Origin: Haliclystus octoradiatus | Lineage: Eukaryota; Cnidaria; Staurozoa; Stauromedusae; Haliclystidae | Reading direction: 5' to 3' | Assembly: GCA_916610825.1 (NCBI GenBank) | Contig: OU744454.1 | Span: forward strand, 10,728,922-10,792,921 | DNA: 64,000 bases | Part shown: in pieces, positions 1 through 12,700 of the stretch | How positions within the stretch are numbered: position 1 is the stretch's first letter | Layout: every line of letters begins with the position of its first letter | Position numbers and translations under genes: made by a program | The notes under the pieces: generated by a model | What the model was told of the DNA's origin: nothing | The model's database searches: none | Seen by the model: only the letters and a program-made list of their open reading frames with translations

Positions 1-680
1 TTCAGACTGGACAATTTGAAAATAAATTCCTATAAATCCAGATAAGATACTATATACTCAAGTCAAATGAAAAACCATTAATAGTTGGCGTGAAATAGTA
101 CAACCCCAGATTAGAAAAGTTCTACTCTGGCACTCCGGAAAATATATTGCCTGTAGATAATAACCATTATCCCTTTTCAGTGAAGAAGTGGAGTGTTAAT
201 GCTGGAAACCGAAGCATGTAATAAACTTCATTTTTTATGGGCCTTCATGCAAAAGAAGAGAAAGAGGGGACCAATCAACCAGACGTTCGGTGAACCAATC
301 TAACACCGTGGCAGTTTTTCTAAAGTATGACAATTACGCTTGGACATACTAGATCATATTACGCAAGATAATCTGAATACAATCATACAGGTATACATAG
401 TATGCTACCTTCTGAAGCCATTAAAAAGATGACCGTACGATAGGAACACACGAGAAAATGTTGATTTTGAAATTTCGTTCCAATAACGATAACTCTAATG
501 GTAGTATGATACGATATGGATATACGAACGACTGTCATTATGAATAAATAATTGTGCCTATTTTGGTGTGAAATATAATTTACATAGATAAATAAATAAA
601 TAAATGAATAAATATATTCATTATTTGTCTTTACTGAATGTAATAGTGCTCAATGCTATACAGCAGAGCGTGTAATATAG

Positions 681-780
681 TTGAAAATAGTCAAAAATTA
701 GACATTCACTTTGCTACTTTTTTTAATAAATTGCTTGATGATTGCTTATCAAAATGAATGTCTAATTTGACTATTTTCAA
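681..780. repeat. Foldback/MITE-like inverted repeat, ~100 bp
   Basis: The left arm at 681-709 starts TTGAAAATAGTCAAAAATTA. The right arm at 753-780 is its near-perfect reverse complement, with a two-base indel. The loop is about 43 bases and AT-rich. TA dinucleotides lie at both edges, compatible with a Tc1/mariner-type target, but no family was identified. Confidence 0.65.
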
Positions 781-983
781 TTATAATTTGGATAGATATA
801 TATTTATTATGTTTGATGTAGACTGAACGCTTTCAACGCCTTCATCCGGCTTAATCCGGTCTGTTTAAAAATGCCCACTATTATTTTACATTACAGCGTT
901 TTTCATTGTTTATTGTCTGCATACAGTAGTAGATTTCAATAAAACGGTGGATGATTGACAGACAGTTAATATTTTTGGATTGT

Positions 984-1075
984 TTAGCCTCATTCCATAA
1001 CGGCCCTCAACTCCGTGCAGATGCTACGATGGAGAGCGTATGCGTGGAGTTCAGGGTCATGATGGAATGAGGCTA
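984..1075. repeat. Foldback element, ~90 bp
   Basis: TTTAGCCTCATTCCAT at the left is matched by ATGGAATGAGGCTA at the right. Pairing continues inward through CCCTCAACTCC against GGAGTTCAGGG with a small bulge, leaving a ~30-base loop. No second copy was seen in the window. Confidence 0.6.
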
Positions 1076-3379
1076 GGTTATCTTGGTTCTTCCCCGTGTT
1101 GTAAAACTAATAATAGTAGAGTTTATTTAAAACATTTAAGCGCACCATAAAATTGAAATTTATAATTTACTAACAGCATGGTGTGCTAAAGTGAGTTAAT
1201 AATACAGTATCTACTATCCAATATCTACCGGCAGCTGTCAAACAATTAAAACATGCTTGCACGGATCATAGCCGGCATTACCAGTAGACTTTGCAATAGA
1301 CGGTCAAATGAAATGTCGCAATGAAACATTTTGAGATGTTTTCTTCAAATTGCGTATCACAAATGCTTAATATCTATAAGAAATTGAACTTATTTATCTT
1401 GAAACATTTGTGTTTCTCGTAACGTGTTACGCTAGATTACCGGCTATTATCTGGAGCAAATACTCCTGGAGATGAAATTATTGCGCTTCGAACGCCAGGG
1501 GTCGTTCATATAAGTCTTTAGCAGAATGACTATAAAAGGTTCGAGATCATCAAAAAGATACCCCCCAAATACATGTTACAATGGACATGGTGCCATGAAA
1601 TAAATAATTAAAAACAAGTTGAAAACTGACCAAAAGTCGAAAAATAGACCTCAAAAATTTTCACGGCAACTAATACCTAGAATTTAGATAAGAATTTACC
1701 CTCTGCCTGGACTGACTACACGGTAACTTATCCATATGACTTAGTCACTTATCCGAACGGTGAATTAAATTGTAGTAAGCCAGAATGCTCTCTTTGTGTA
1801 GTTCGTAGTTGTATAAAATTTGAACAATCCCAAAAAGGTTTTGCAGCATAGAAAACCAAAGAGTTATAGCGATGAATTACGAAATTAATTTCTAGCTATT
1901 TTGTAGCCGATATGTGCCGTCCGTCATATATATCAGTGACTATGTATATATGGTACAGAGACGTGAGAATTTTAACAACGCATTTCATTATTTCATGTCA
2001 TTTCAAAAACACAATTATCCAGTTAATTGCTCTACTAAAATTTGCTTTCATAAAAATTTAATTGCTGAACATTTAAGTAAAAGATATGTGATCTTACAAT
2101 GTTTACTATAAAACTTTTTTAAATTTAATCATAGAGATTAGAGGAGTTTAATTTAATTAAAGCTTAATTTTGAAGCCTGCAAGCGTTTTCTAAAGTTTTC
2201 TAAATTCTCCTTGTCGCAATTTTCACATGTTTCTGCGACCAGTCCTTTGCGATTGGATGAAAACTGCAAGTTACATTATTTCTAGAAGTGTACAAGCAAC
2301 GTTCTAAAGGTTCATATATCGGTGGAGTAATTGCTCTTTCAGGAAAATTTGAGATTTATTTTGCCTATGTTTCCATTTATTTCTTACAGAAGAATACAAG
2401 TCTTTAATATATAGAGCAACAAAAGTACGATTTACAAACACGACGATATTTCAACATTTCCAAACCATCTACATAGACATATGTAATACCAAAATATTAC
2501 ATTTGCAGACCGTTGCAATGTGAAATTTTTTGTTACATTTTTAAATTTTTCCAAGAGATGAGAAATTCATTCCGGCAACACTGGAGTATGTCGTACCCGA
2601 TTCCAAGATGGGACGTACACACATGGCCATATTACGGCCTCAATCTTCAAGTCCTATAACATGACTGTTTACACGGAATAAATAATAGTTATTGAATTAA
2701 GTTAAGAAGATGAATATTATAGTACGATGAATGAATGTTCTTTTATTAAAATGCATCAAACAGGAATTAAACGCGTGAGTAGAAATCATTTCATTCGATG
2801 ATGTAATGCGGTCATCAAAAAACGTCAACAATTTGGTTTTTGTTCCAGTTTTTGACGTCCTTCCAATCAAAAGTCCTATTATTTTAGACGTGATTCCTTC
2901 AAGAATACAATTAATTATAGGATTGTTTGCTGAATTGAACGAGTCACACGTCAAAACAACTCATTAATTATGCCGTGAAATTAACCCAGAAAGGGAGCTC
3001 CGCAAACAATTATTCATTGCACAGTCGGTAATTGCCTCATGATACAAAAGCGACACAACTCCACGTGTTTGAAATCCCACATCAAACAGCGACAGAAGAA
3101 TATCAAGTAGATGCAAAAAGTAGCGGATACAGCACACATGTATAATTTCACACAGGAAAATGCCCACGGAATTAAAATGTGGTATCATCTCTGTGCTTTG
3201 AACTGTGTTGCTGAACGGCATTGAATTTTGTACACCTAGTTGACGGAAGGCAATGAATAAACATTGTTGAGTTTTGACAAGGGAGTGTTGTTAACTGTCG
3301 TGTTTTGGAGCTGATTGTAATGCTTTACAAAGGTCTTTGAACAAGAGTGTAGAAACTAAAGAATACCATATATATTGCA

Positions 3380-5179
3380 ATGGGTGCAGAGCAATCTCGA
3401 CGAACTCAATCAGTAGCTTTACGTGGTGGAGGTTCGCAGAAAAACAAACTGCAGCCAAGCTGGAGATCTGCTTCTATGAAACACGAAGTCAACAGAAACG
3501 CAGAGTTTGGTAAACAACAGCAAGGTTCTCACAAAAATAGTTCAAAACGTCATAGTTTCTCAAACCTTACATCGTTGCAAAAGCAAAAAGGAATTTGTTA
3601 CGATTCAACTACGAATGGCGTTATAAATAGTGACGAAAGTATTAATTCTGAATTTGAGGAACTACACAGTTCACACGAAGAAAAACCTGATATGACAAAA
3701 CATACAGAGGAATTTATTACTGTAATTAACAAAAAAGACAATAAAGGAATGGATAAATCTGGATTATTTGTCGAAACATCAAAAATAGCTCATTCAAGAT
3801 CATTTAACGATGAAACTGAAATAAATTCTCGCAAAGGTGTTGTTGATGTAATCCGATTAAAAGACCAAGACGAAGTTACAAGTAAAAAGAAAAGTACATT
3901 AAAAAGAGCAAAGAGTTTATCTGATGCTGCACAATTAAATAAATCAAGAGCTGAATTTGTCAATCGTTCAAAACAATTTACGTTGATGTTAAAACATTTG
4001 AAACAACGAGATTCATTTCGTGAGCGTGATGTGGAGAATAGAAAATCTTTTGAAGGCGGAAAATCAAGCGGGGATAACTCTGAACATACACCCAAGAAGA
4101 AAGATAGTTATATGGACGATTGGATACGCTCCCAGCAGGAACGTATTGTAAGCCTTGTTGTTGCTGCTAAACGAAATTCTGCCTCTTTTGACGAAGATAG
4201 TAGCTGCTCCACACGTGTAGCTAGTCAGACGGTAAATATCAATGGAGCTGATGCCGCTACAACTGCGAAAGTTCAAACGAGTTGCAAGAAAACCCCTATC
4301 CAAAAAGCAGAAGATTTTTTATCAACTGATAAATATCTTGGTTCATCCTCTTTATTAAAATTTACGCTTGAAGGCATGTCACCTGTGGAGGCTTTGAAAC
4401 AACAATACAAATTAAAACGTAAAGCTAAAAGTGAAGAAACCGCAGATGAAAACGTGCGGCGTAATAACAGAAAACCGCCCATACCTGTAAGAAACACCAG
4501 TTCAAAAAATACTAATGATAGCAAAGGCACTTCACTACGTCGAAGTCATACTTATCACGCTGGTGGATCAAGAGTTCCTGTTACAAACTTAGATGATGTT
4601 ATGGGAGACTCAACGTATAATATTTCAAACGATGATAAAAAATCGCAGCGGTCAACCCTGCCTGCAACAAAATTGCGTTCACCGCAATTACTCCGCGCTG
4701 TTGCTATTGACTATGATGATACAACGGTAGAGCAAGCCAAACATAACGATCACTTAAATATAAATAATTCGAATAATGGGATATCATCAAATGAAAACAA
4801 ATTACATGGAAGTCAAATTGGTTTACACACGCTAGATCATGATATGAGAGTGCGTAATGTTAACAATTTATTAGCTAGTGTATTGCATGATTTACGAACA
4901 ATCAGAGATCAGGATGTTAGACTAGCCCGTCAATTAATAAGTATTGGTAAATCAATAAATAAAATTAAAAGTGATCATGAAGACGAGGTTCTAGATGATT
5001 CTGATATGGAATATTGTAATGATATATTAAACAGTTCAGGAGAATCATCAAGGAGTCATGACGATGATTATTATGTCACTAAAATTGAATTTGATGGACG
5101 GAAACTTGATTATGTATCTGAAGAATCATTGGACAGTATCGGCGATCGTGGTTCCGTATCTGTTGCATCGCATTGGTAA
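3380..5179 (+). CDS. Single-exon, serine/lysine-rich protein with N-myristoylation signal, 599 aa
   Basis: I do not recognise this protein. It starts MGAEQSRR, which fits the N-myristoyltransferase consensus (Gly2, Ser6, basic residues after), so membrane anchoring is a fair inference. The start has G at -3 and G at +4. Most of the chain is polar, rich in Ser, Lys and Asn, and probably disordered, with several basic/serine patches that could be phosphorylated. Residues ~480-525 (LLASVLHDLRTIRDQDVRLA and the following stretch) look like a short amphipathic helix and may be the conserved core. The tail is acidic (EDEVLDDSDMEY, then a run of Asp near 558). No intron interrupts it, unlike the other genes in the window. 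A polyadenylation signal follows 186 nt after the stop. It could be a lineage-specific gene or an old retrocopy. Confidence 0.8.
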   Translation: MGAEQSRRTQSVALRGGGSQKNKLQPSWRSASMKHEVNRNAEFGKQQQGSHKNSSKRHSFSNLTSLQKQKGICYDSTTNGVINSDESINSEFEELHSSHEEKPDMTKHTEEFITVINKKDNKGMDKSGLFVETSKIAHSRSFNDETEINSRKGVVDVIRLKDQDEVTSKKKSTLKRAKSLSDAAQLNKSRAEFVNRSKQFTLMLKHLKQRDSFRERDVENRKSFEGGKSSGDNSEHTPKKKDSYMDDWIRSQQERIVSLVVAAKRNSASFDEDSSCSTRVASQTVNINGADAATTAKVQTSCKKTPIQKAEDFLSTDKYLGSSSLLKFTLEGMSPVEALKQQYKLKRKAKSEETADENVRRNNRKPPIPVRNTSSKNTNDSKGTSLRRSHTYHAGGSRVPVTNLDDVMGDSTYNISNDDKKSQRSTLPATKLRSPQLLRAVAIDYDDTTVEQAKHNDHLNINNSNNGISSNENKLHGSQIGLHTLDHDMRVRNVNNLLASVLHDLRTIRDQDVRLARQLISIGKSINKIKSDHEDEVLDDSDMEYCNDILNSSGESSRSHDDDYYVTKIEFDGRKLDYVSEESLDSIGDRGSVSVASHW

Positions 5180-5364
5180 TTTTGTAATTCGAAATATTTT
5201 TTATTTGCACATTTGTATATAAAAACTTTACATGTATGTAAAATTTGAAATTCACCTAGATGCATATACCGTTCATTTTATATTTAGCGTTCGTGACTTT
5301 CTTTTCGTATTAATCTGCAATATTTATGTTGATGTAGTAGGAGATTGTAGATATGGCTATTGAA

Positions 5365-5370
5365 AATAAA
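5365..5370 (+). terminator. Polyadenylation signal AATAAA
   Basis: AATAAA lies 186 nt after the stop of the 599-aa gene and is the first canonical signal downstream. It supports this ORF as a complete terminal coding exon. Confidence 0.6.
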
Positions 5371-6520
5371 TGTAAGAATAGTTTTTGTCCATTTTATGCA
5401 ACATGCTTTGTATGATATTTATCTTTATAATTTGTTCAGTTTTTAATGTGTATATATTGTTAATTTTTATAAAATGTTGTTGTTTTGTCCAGGTTTTATA
5501 ATAACTTGAAAACAGATATATATATTTATGAAAGAAAATAACAAGAGACAATTAATGGTTCTTATTTAATCTCAACTTATTTCTATTTCTTTTTAATTGT
5601 TAAAGACTCATTGTCATAAAATGTACAATCAGGTATTGTCTGTTTTATAAATAGTGCAAATATTCAAAAGGGTTTTGCTATGTTTAGACAAAGGATTATT
5701 GACACAATCATATTACAAGAGATTAATACATTTTGTTACTCAAATAATCATGTTGAATATTAAGGAAGTCCTGTTTTATCAAATATTTGGATAATAACTT
5801 CTATATTTCCATTTTCTAAACTTTCTTTTAAATCAGCTTTCCATGAAATTAATTTAAAACGTTATTCCGTACTATAAATAGAATCAATCACCATGGCAAC
5901 AGCTATATAATAACGAAATATTTTTGTATGGTTTATTAAACTGTAACCGCTTTTCACATCGCACATAAATAAGTTTTACCCACTTTTATAAGGCGCGTAA
6001 TCACATAATTAAAATCGATAATGCGATTAATCCTCAATCTGTTTCTTATAATGTATTAATAAGTGTATACAACGATATAGTTAAAATCCAAAAAATCCTT
6101 TTATAAATGAGACAGAAAGACATCCTATTAAGTCTATGACAGAGTTCAATAATTCTTTTACAAAACGATAATATGATATATTCAGGATAATTAAAATGTT
6201 ACCAATGTAGTTGCAAAGATACGTGCGTGAAACGTGGATATGTGATACTCAACGTGGATACGTTTCTTCTTTCTCAGAATCTAGCTATTCGTTCTATCAT
6301 AATTTTTACTACCGGTCTTCAAAACGCACATGCTTGTATTTCTGAGCTGCCGCGGGCTTTTCATGAAATTATTTCTCCTTAAGGAACTACATAGCAATAA
6401 TATTCTTCATTAATAGGTTTAGAAAAATATTCATACCCCAATGATATAACTGTACGGTATTGACATCCGAATCGAAATAATTTCAAATCGGATCGTAAAC
6501 TGATTTTATAAACGGATCAA
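5371..6520. other. Intergenic region
   Basis: AT-rich spacer between the 599-aa gene and the PIP5K promoter region. No coding frame, RNA gene or clear repeat was seen. Confidence 0.5.
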
Positions 6521-6525
6521 GGTTA

Positions 6526-6533
6526 TGACGTCA
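6526..6533 (+). promoter_or_regulatory. CRE-type palindrome TGACGTCA upstream of PIP5K
   Basis: A perfect TGACGTCA octamer (CREB/ATF consensus) lies 237 bp before the PIP5K start codon and is followed by an AT-rich CATAAATAATAG stretch that could act as a TATA-like element. Placement fits a core promoter. This is inference; no transcript start is visible. Confidence 0.4.
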
Positions 6534-6678
6534 TGCATAAATAATAGAGCTTAGTCTTCTGTCATTGCTGTGTCCATCCCATGCCCTTTGGAATGAGTTG
6601 CCCTTTGAGACAAGCGAACATCAAACTGAATTTTAAGCAAGAAACGCGTGTTACTACTACCCACAAAACTACGCTCAC

Positions 6679-6726
6679 ATGGTGTCTAAGAACATGCTGG
6701 ATAAGATAATACCATTAACAACTTAA
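6679..6726 (+). CDS. Possible 15-codon upstream ORF in the PIP5K leader
   Basis: ATG at 6679 opens 15 codons and stops at 6724-6726, 43 nt before the PIP5K start. If the leader includes this region, the uORF could dampen translation. It depends on the unknown transcription start. Confidence 0.25.
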   Translation: MVSKNMLDKIIPLTT

Positions 6727-6769
6727 AACACTTATTAAGGCAATTACATCTAGAAATTTATATTACACA

Positions 6770-9700
6770 ATGTCGACAGAAACTGGTGTTATTTTGACGG
6801 AATTCACCGAACAAGGTTTGTGGACAAAATGTAGTTTTGAATGGCAGTGAACTGTCGTCTTGGAAAATAAATGTTTTGTCTTGATTATAAAGCTGTAATT
6901 CCCATTATTTAATCTATGTGTCTAGGTATTTATTTTTCATTTGTAACTCGTTCAAATAGACTCAGAAATTGTTTTTCTTGAATTTAATAAATATTGTTTA
7001 TCAAAACATACTTTCTTCTATTTTCCCCCACCCAAATCTATGATTAGCCCAACTTTTGCGTTCTCAATGATAGTGTAAGTTGTATAACTCAATATGCCTG
7101 CCTTCCCTTTCATTTGTTTATCTCACTGAAATTGTAAATATTTTGACTTCGTTTCATCTGGATCAGCTATTCTATCTCTGTATTGAGCATATAAAATTAG
7201 ATTGTTATGGCGAGAATTGTGGATTTTAGAGCGTCCCCAGTTTTACCACAATTTCCAGTTGAGTTTACATAACTGAACTCTTGTTTTCTTGTAAACAAAC
7301 TTTTAATATTTAATAAAGAACTAATTCAAGACTTCGTTATAAACCCTGTGTACAGTATTCTGGAGATAGTTTGAATAACATGCAAACATAATACAATTTC
7401 CTTGTTTTTGATTTTATCTATAAGATATTTCAGGGTGAGTTGATTGTCTTTCTGGGACTGATAACAACATCTTTTACCTCCTACGTCGTAAATATCTACT
7501 ATTAAACGTATGATACGCTATTTATAGTATAATTATATTTTATCTGCACAATATCCTTTAACTTTCTTAAGTTTAATGCCTGACAATTTCTGAGAGGGCT
7601 TCAAGACGTTTAGAAAAGGGAAATTTAATGGTGCTACAGTGGATCCCGCTTAAGTGCAATTCGGATAAGTGAAGTCCCTCCTTATATGCAACCTGGCTTT
7701 AAAACTCTATTGACTATTTTGTAGTCTGTCTTTGCTAAACAATTTTGGATAAGTGCAAATTCGGATAACTGCAACGACAATTTTGACAATTTTGATTTGC
7801 TCTTAAGCGGGTTACACTGTATATGCAATGATACAAACCCACAAAAATTGTAGTTCACTGGACCAAAACATTGTGTTTGTTTTTAACTTTCTGAGATCCG
7901 GGTCCGACAAACTCAGTAGGCCTAGCCTGGCAACTAGGTTTCCGGAAGGCTGGCAAAAATTCAGAAGAAAATTGACTTTAAAACAATTTGCTCCTTAAAT
8001 TTAGAGAATTGACAATAACCATAAGTTTTGTTGTCAAAGAAAGACAGCATTATTATCGACAGGGTTCAATAAAATGGGGGATTCTGGGACTGAGTGTCCC
8101 GAAAAGCTAGCACACATTTAGAAGAAATGCAAAGAAATAGTTGTATTCAAGTTTTGCTAATCAGAAATATCATTTGCTTTCCTTTTGTGGATAGAGAAGT
8201 AAAACTGTGCAGTTTTTATCGTATTTTTATGACAATAACTGTAAAATAAAAAGATGTGAAAGAGTTAACATTATGAAATCACCTGAACTGAAAGCGTTTG
8301 CACAATGAAATCATCAGAAAACTTTTGCATGATGTAATCACCTGAAAAAGTTTGGAATGGAAAATTGGAATCCGGAAGGAAAACTGATGACCAATCTTAT
8401 CGTCCATCCCTGTGCAAAGACTTTTCCTGTTGCTTAAAAATGGATCTAAACAAATCAAATGCTTTCAGTTTTTTCATGATCTTCAATGATAGTTAACTAA
8501 TTTAATTTTCCAACTTTCACATTTACTTCAGGAAATCATCAGTCTCATTTTCCTTTGATTCAAATTATTTGTTGTTGAATTTTAGATGCAGACCATGATC
8601 AAAGTCATACTGTTAAAAGCAAAGCGGCCGTTCATCCTGCTGATACAAGCGGACAGGAAGTAAGTGATCCAAATATAGTTATTGACCCTTAGAGACAGAT
8701 GACTTTCCAGGTACGAGAAAAAGTTTTACGTTCCGGAATCTTCGTAAAATTTTCTTCTAAATTTTTTACCACAACGTAACAAAAGAAGCAATAAATAGTA
8801 ATGGTAAACTTGAGTGCGCAAAATATCAATAGCTCATAGGGAACTGTGTGCCAAATGCTTTGTATTATAACTAGCTTTAAGCACATGTCAACTTTTACAA
8901 GCACTTAGCCTACATGACTTTCTTGTTCATGAAGTGTTCTTGTAAACTCCTGATCAAATTGGAAATTCTTATTTGTGAATTGTAAGATCGATTGTGTTTT
9001 TGAACCTAGTTTTGCTATGGTGATTTGGCGTCAAACTCTAAACCAATCAGATTGATTTAATCATTTTTGTTATAAAACAATGGAAGATAGTACTTTACTG
9101 AGCATACATAACTACCAGTAAATAGTTTTTATCAATCAATTTTTGTTGTTTGTGGTAGAGTCAATTGCAAAGACGTGAATCAACAAAAGTGAAACCATTG
9201 CTAAAGCAAGGTCATTTAAGAGTTGGTGAAGATGGCTTGAAAACATATAAAAAGGTAATCAACTTGCTTAATTATTTGACAATATTTTTCAATAAAATAT
9301 AATTGCACAACTTCCTCGATTTGCCTGATTTTGAAAAAAGTCTCTTTTGATGCTAAGAAATTATTAATGAGGCTGCGCGTATTATTCAGAATTATTCAGC
9401 CCGAGGTCGAAGTTACCTGCCGAAGCCGTAGGCGATCCAATCGTACCTGACGTACATCGTACACTCATGCTGTCTATGCCTTCATCTTCATAATTCCTTT
9501 ATGTTCATTAGGGATGCGAATCAAATATCGATTTTGATTATTAATCAAATATCATTGGAAAACTCAAGGGATTTTTGAATGCTGTTCTAATGATTTGATT
9601 GGCTAACTCCCGTGTTTGGATCACGCAAGCCAATACAGCTTGGACATCATGAGAGATAAAAACTAAACACCCCAAATTTCTAAATAATTGTACATACAAA

Positions 9701-12700
9701 TTTGAATAACTTTAGCATTGTCGATGATATGTAATTATTTCAGAATATTATAATCAAAAGCATTCTTCTTCTTTGCGTCATTTTGTTTGGTCATAGTTGC
9801 TATTCCGAGACAAAAAAAGCCCTACAGAACCGGCAAAGGCTTGCAAAACAGCAGAAATGGGAAACGAGACAGATCAAAATCAAAACGTTTGAAGGAATCG
9901 AATGTGGTTCGAAAGTATAACTCTGGATCTATGATTCGATTAAAGGCAAAATATGACAAAGACATAAAGATTTATGGGAGAAAATTGATCTAATCAATCA
10001 AATATTTTATGTTAAATTTGTTTCAAAATAGTAAAAATAGGTTTTATTTCACAAAAGGGTTACTGCACGGAATATTTTTACATTGATTCTGCAGTTTTCA
10101 TTGTTTTCAACAACATGTATCGCTAGATTTAATATTTAATCAAGTAATATCCGGTCATTGTGATGATTACGATTCCGGTAATCGGCAATAGTAATAATAA
10201 TTTCCTCCGTAACAGTCACACTGCAACATTGAAAATATTTGAATTTGAAAAAGTCTAGAAAAAAATTCTGATTTTTTCAGATTTAAGAGAAAAATTTCGG
10301 AACGGATTTATTTTTAATCTTGAATTTCGGATTTGACTAGATTCGGATTTCAGATAGTTCGTAGGCTACCTATCGCCAATTTTCGGGAAATCCGATCGGA
10401 CGTACACCCACACTGTCTATGCCTTCATTGTCATATTTCCTTCATGTTTCATCGAATTAGGCTGTGTGTAAGGGAGGATTAAAAATTTTAAACGTTGCCG
10501 AAATATATCAAATCAAATTGTACAATCGAGCCATAGTCATTCTTTCTTATCAATTGAAAATGATTTCTGTAATAAATTATGCCTTTTCCTTTCAGACACC
10601 TGCGTCAGCCATTATGGCTGCTATCCAACTTGGCATTGGTTATTCTGTAAGTCTTTTTACAGTAGTATAGAAAGTACGCTATTTTTGATTATTAACTTTT
10701 TCTCAACTCGAAATGATAAGAGCAGGCTCATGGATTATCTTATAAGGCGTTTGATTGCACGCACTCTATCTTCACGCACGCCTACACACTCCGACACGTG
10801 CAATTGATTGCACACCAAAATGTTTTATTTAAAAAATCTTTCATGGCAACTGATAATCATGGATGTGTTGTCATGACAACAACTATCTGATGGTGTGCGA
10901 TAGCATGTCTAATTCACTATAGCACCCATCTCATTTCTATAATGGATACCATGCAAGAGCGATACGAAAAAAGTGAAGTCAGAATTATAAAAATTACCTT
11001 TCACATGCAGAGTGACTTGCCGACACGTTTTTTGAAACCTTTTCATCGTTTCTGAATCTGTGTTAAAATTTTTGATTTCATCTGCACTTAAACTCTTCTA
11101 TTGAGCCAATACTTTGAGAACATTTTGAATGCTTGAGACACATGGTGATATAACTCTTTCAAAGGGAGAAAATAATTGATTCAATCATCTTATCTTTCTT
11201 GTACACTTTGTTATTGATTTGCTAATTGTACGGTTTGTACCTATCTGGGCTATACTTGATGTAACATATAGACGGTACTGACCTTGAGTTTTTAAATTGT
11301 TTATTCTGCTGTATTTCCAAGGTTGGTCGTCTCTCTGCAAAACCAGAAAGAGATGTACTTATGATAGACTTTTCATTCACAGAAAAAGTTTGGTTTCCTG
11401 GGTGAGTTGCTTGATATTATGAAAACTTTTATCAGATGTAGATATAATGTTATGCCACAGTCAAGCTCTTGTAGGCATAAATTGCAAATTGTAGTGTAAT
11501 AAGAATGCATACCTTTTCCTTACTCACAATCAGGTGACGGCAGCCAGTGTCCTACAAAAGGTTTAGCCTTCCAGAATCTAGAAAATTATCAACTTTTTCT
11601 TCTAAATTATTTGTTAAAGGGGCAAAATTGACTGGTGGGCTCTACCCCCTAGAGTCACGTGCATGTTTGTCGTTTGTAATGTTTCTGTACCTGAAACCAT
11701 GCTGAAACTTGAAATTTGAAGCCGTGCTAAGCCATAACTGACATTGATCGTTGAATTTACTACGCGAAGCTTAATTCAAGTTGAGCTCGTAGCAACCACT
11801 GGTCTATGTTGCTCCTTTAAGGTTTGGCCTATAAATCAGAAAGTTATCAATTTTCTTCTGAATTTCCTCATACCTTCGAAGGTCTAGGATCCCATGATCC
11901 CACTTTTGTCAGACGCCGAAAACAGCTATCGAAGCAACTTGTAAAAATGGCACTTCACAGTGTAAAACACTAGCTTAAAATCTACCTGTATCTTTCTTGA
12001 GAAATGCTTCTCTTGCTGCCATTCAAAGATGTTGTGCAATGTCTGTGGATGGTATGATTTCGATCGCTAAATTACCTATAAGAGACGTATTATGTGCAAC
12101 AGCAGAATCTCTAGAAAGGGAAGTGTTTCTGAATTGGGACTACAATTGATAAATAAAACATGCCAAAGCATGCATATTGCTATGACGTGTTTGACGAAGA
12201 GTTGTGATTTTATGACAATTGATGTTTTGTGACAGTGTGTGAATTGGAGTGTGAATAATTTAGCAAATTTATATAGGTGCTATTTTCAATGGGCTGAGAA
12301 TCACATATTAGTTCACAGACCGTATGGTTTTAGAAATAAACCTCGGGGCTGGTACGCAGGCTAGCCTATTGCCCACGTTGCCATAAGCTGAATCAAGGAG
12401 AACAAATTGAGTATTTGAGAGTACAACCTTCTAAAAGATGTATTTTGTTATTATTACCCAGTGAATATGTCAACATTACTTATAATTTTGTTATTTATTG
12501 ATGATTATTATCATGTTTGTTCGTAGGTCTGGTTCTCGTGAAACACCATCGCATAAATTTGATGATTTCCGTTTTAAGTCTTATGCCCCTGTGGCATTCA
12601 GGTATGTTTACATTTGAAGTAAAAGTCAATTTAGTACAATCAAACCTGTATATAGCAGCCAGCTATAAGAGGTTGATATATTGACCACTATATGCGGCGA

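Larger units (their letters stand above)
1..3379. other. Intergenic region without recognisable gene
   Basis: No open frame here has a recognisable protein, and no splice-linked exon series was found. The stretch is AT-rich and holds two short inverted-repeat elements (681-780 and 984-1075) and a short ATAA-type microsatellite near 586-612. The last ~100 bases before 3380 are the likely leader of the next gene. Confidence 0.6.

Noticed and set aside
3790-4530. Minus-strand frames of 79-101 codons
   Set aside because: Shadows of the 599-aa plus-strand gene; no splice signals or recognisable protein.
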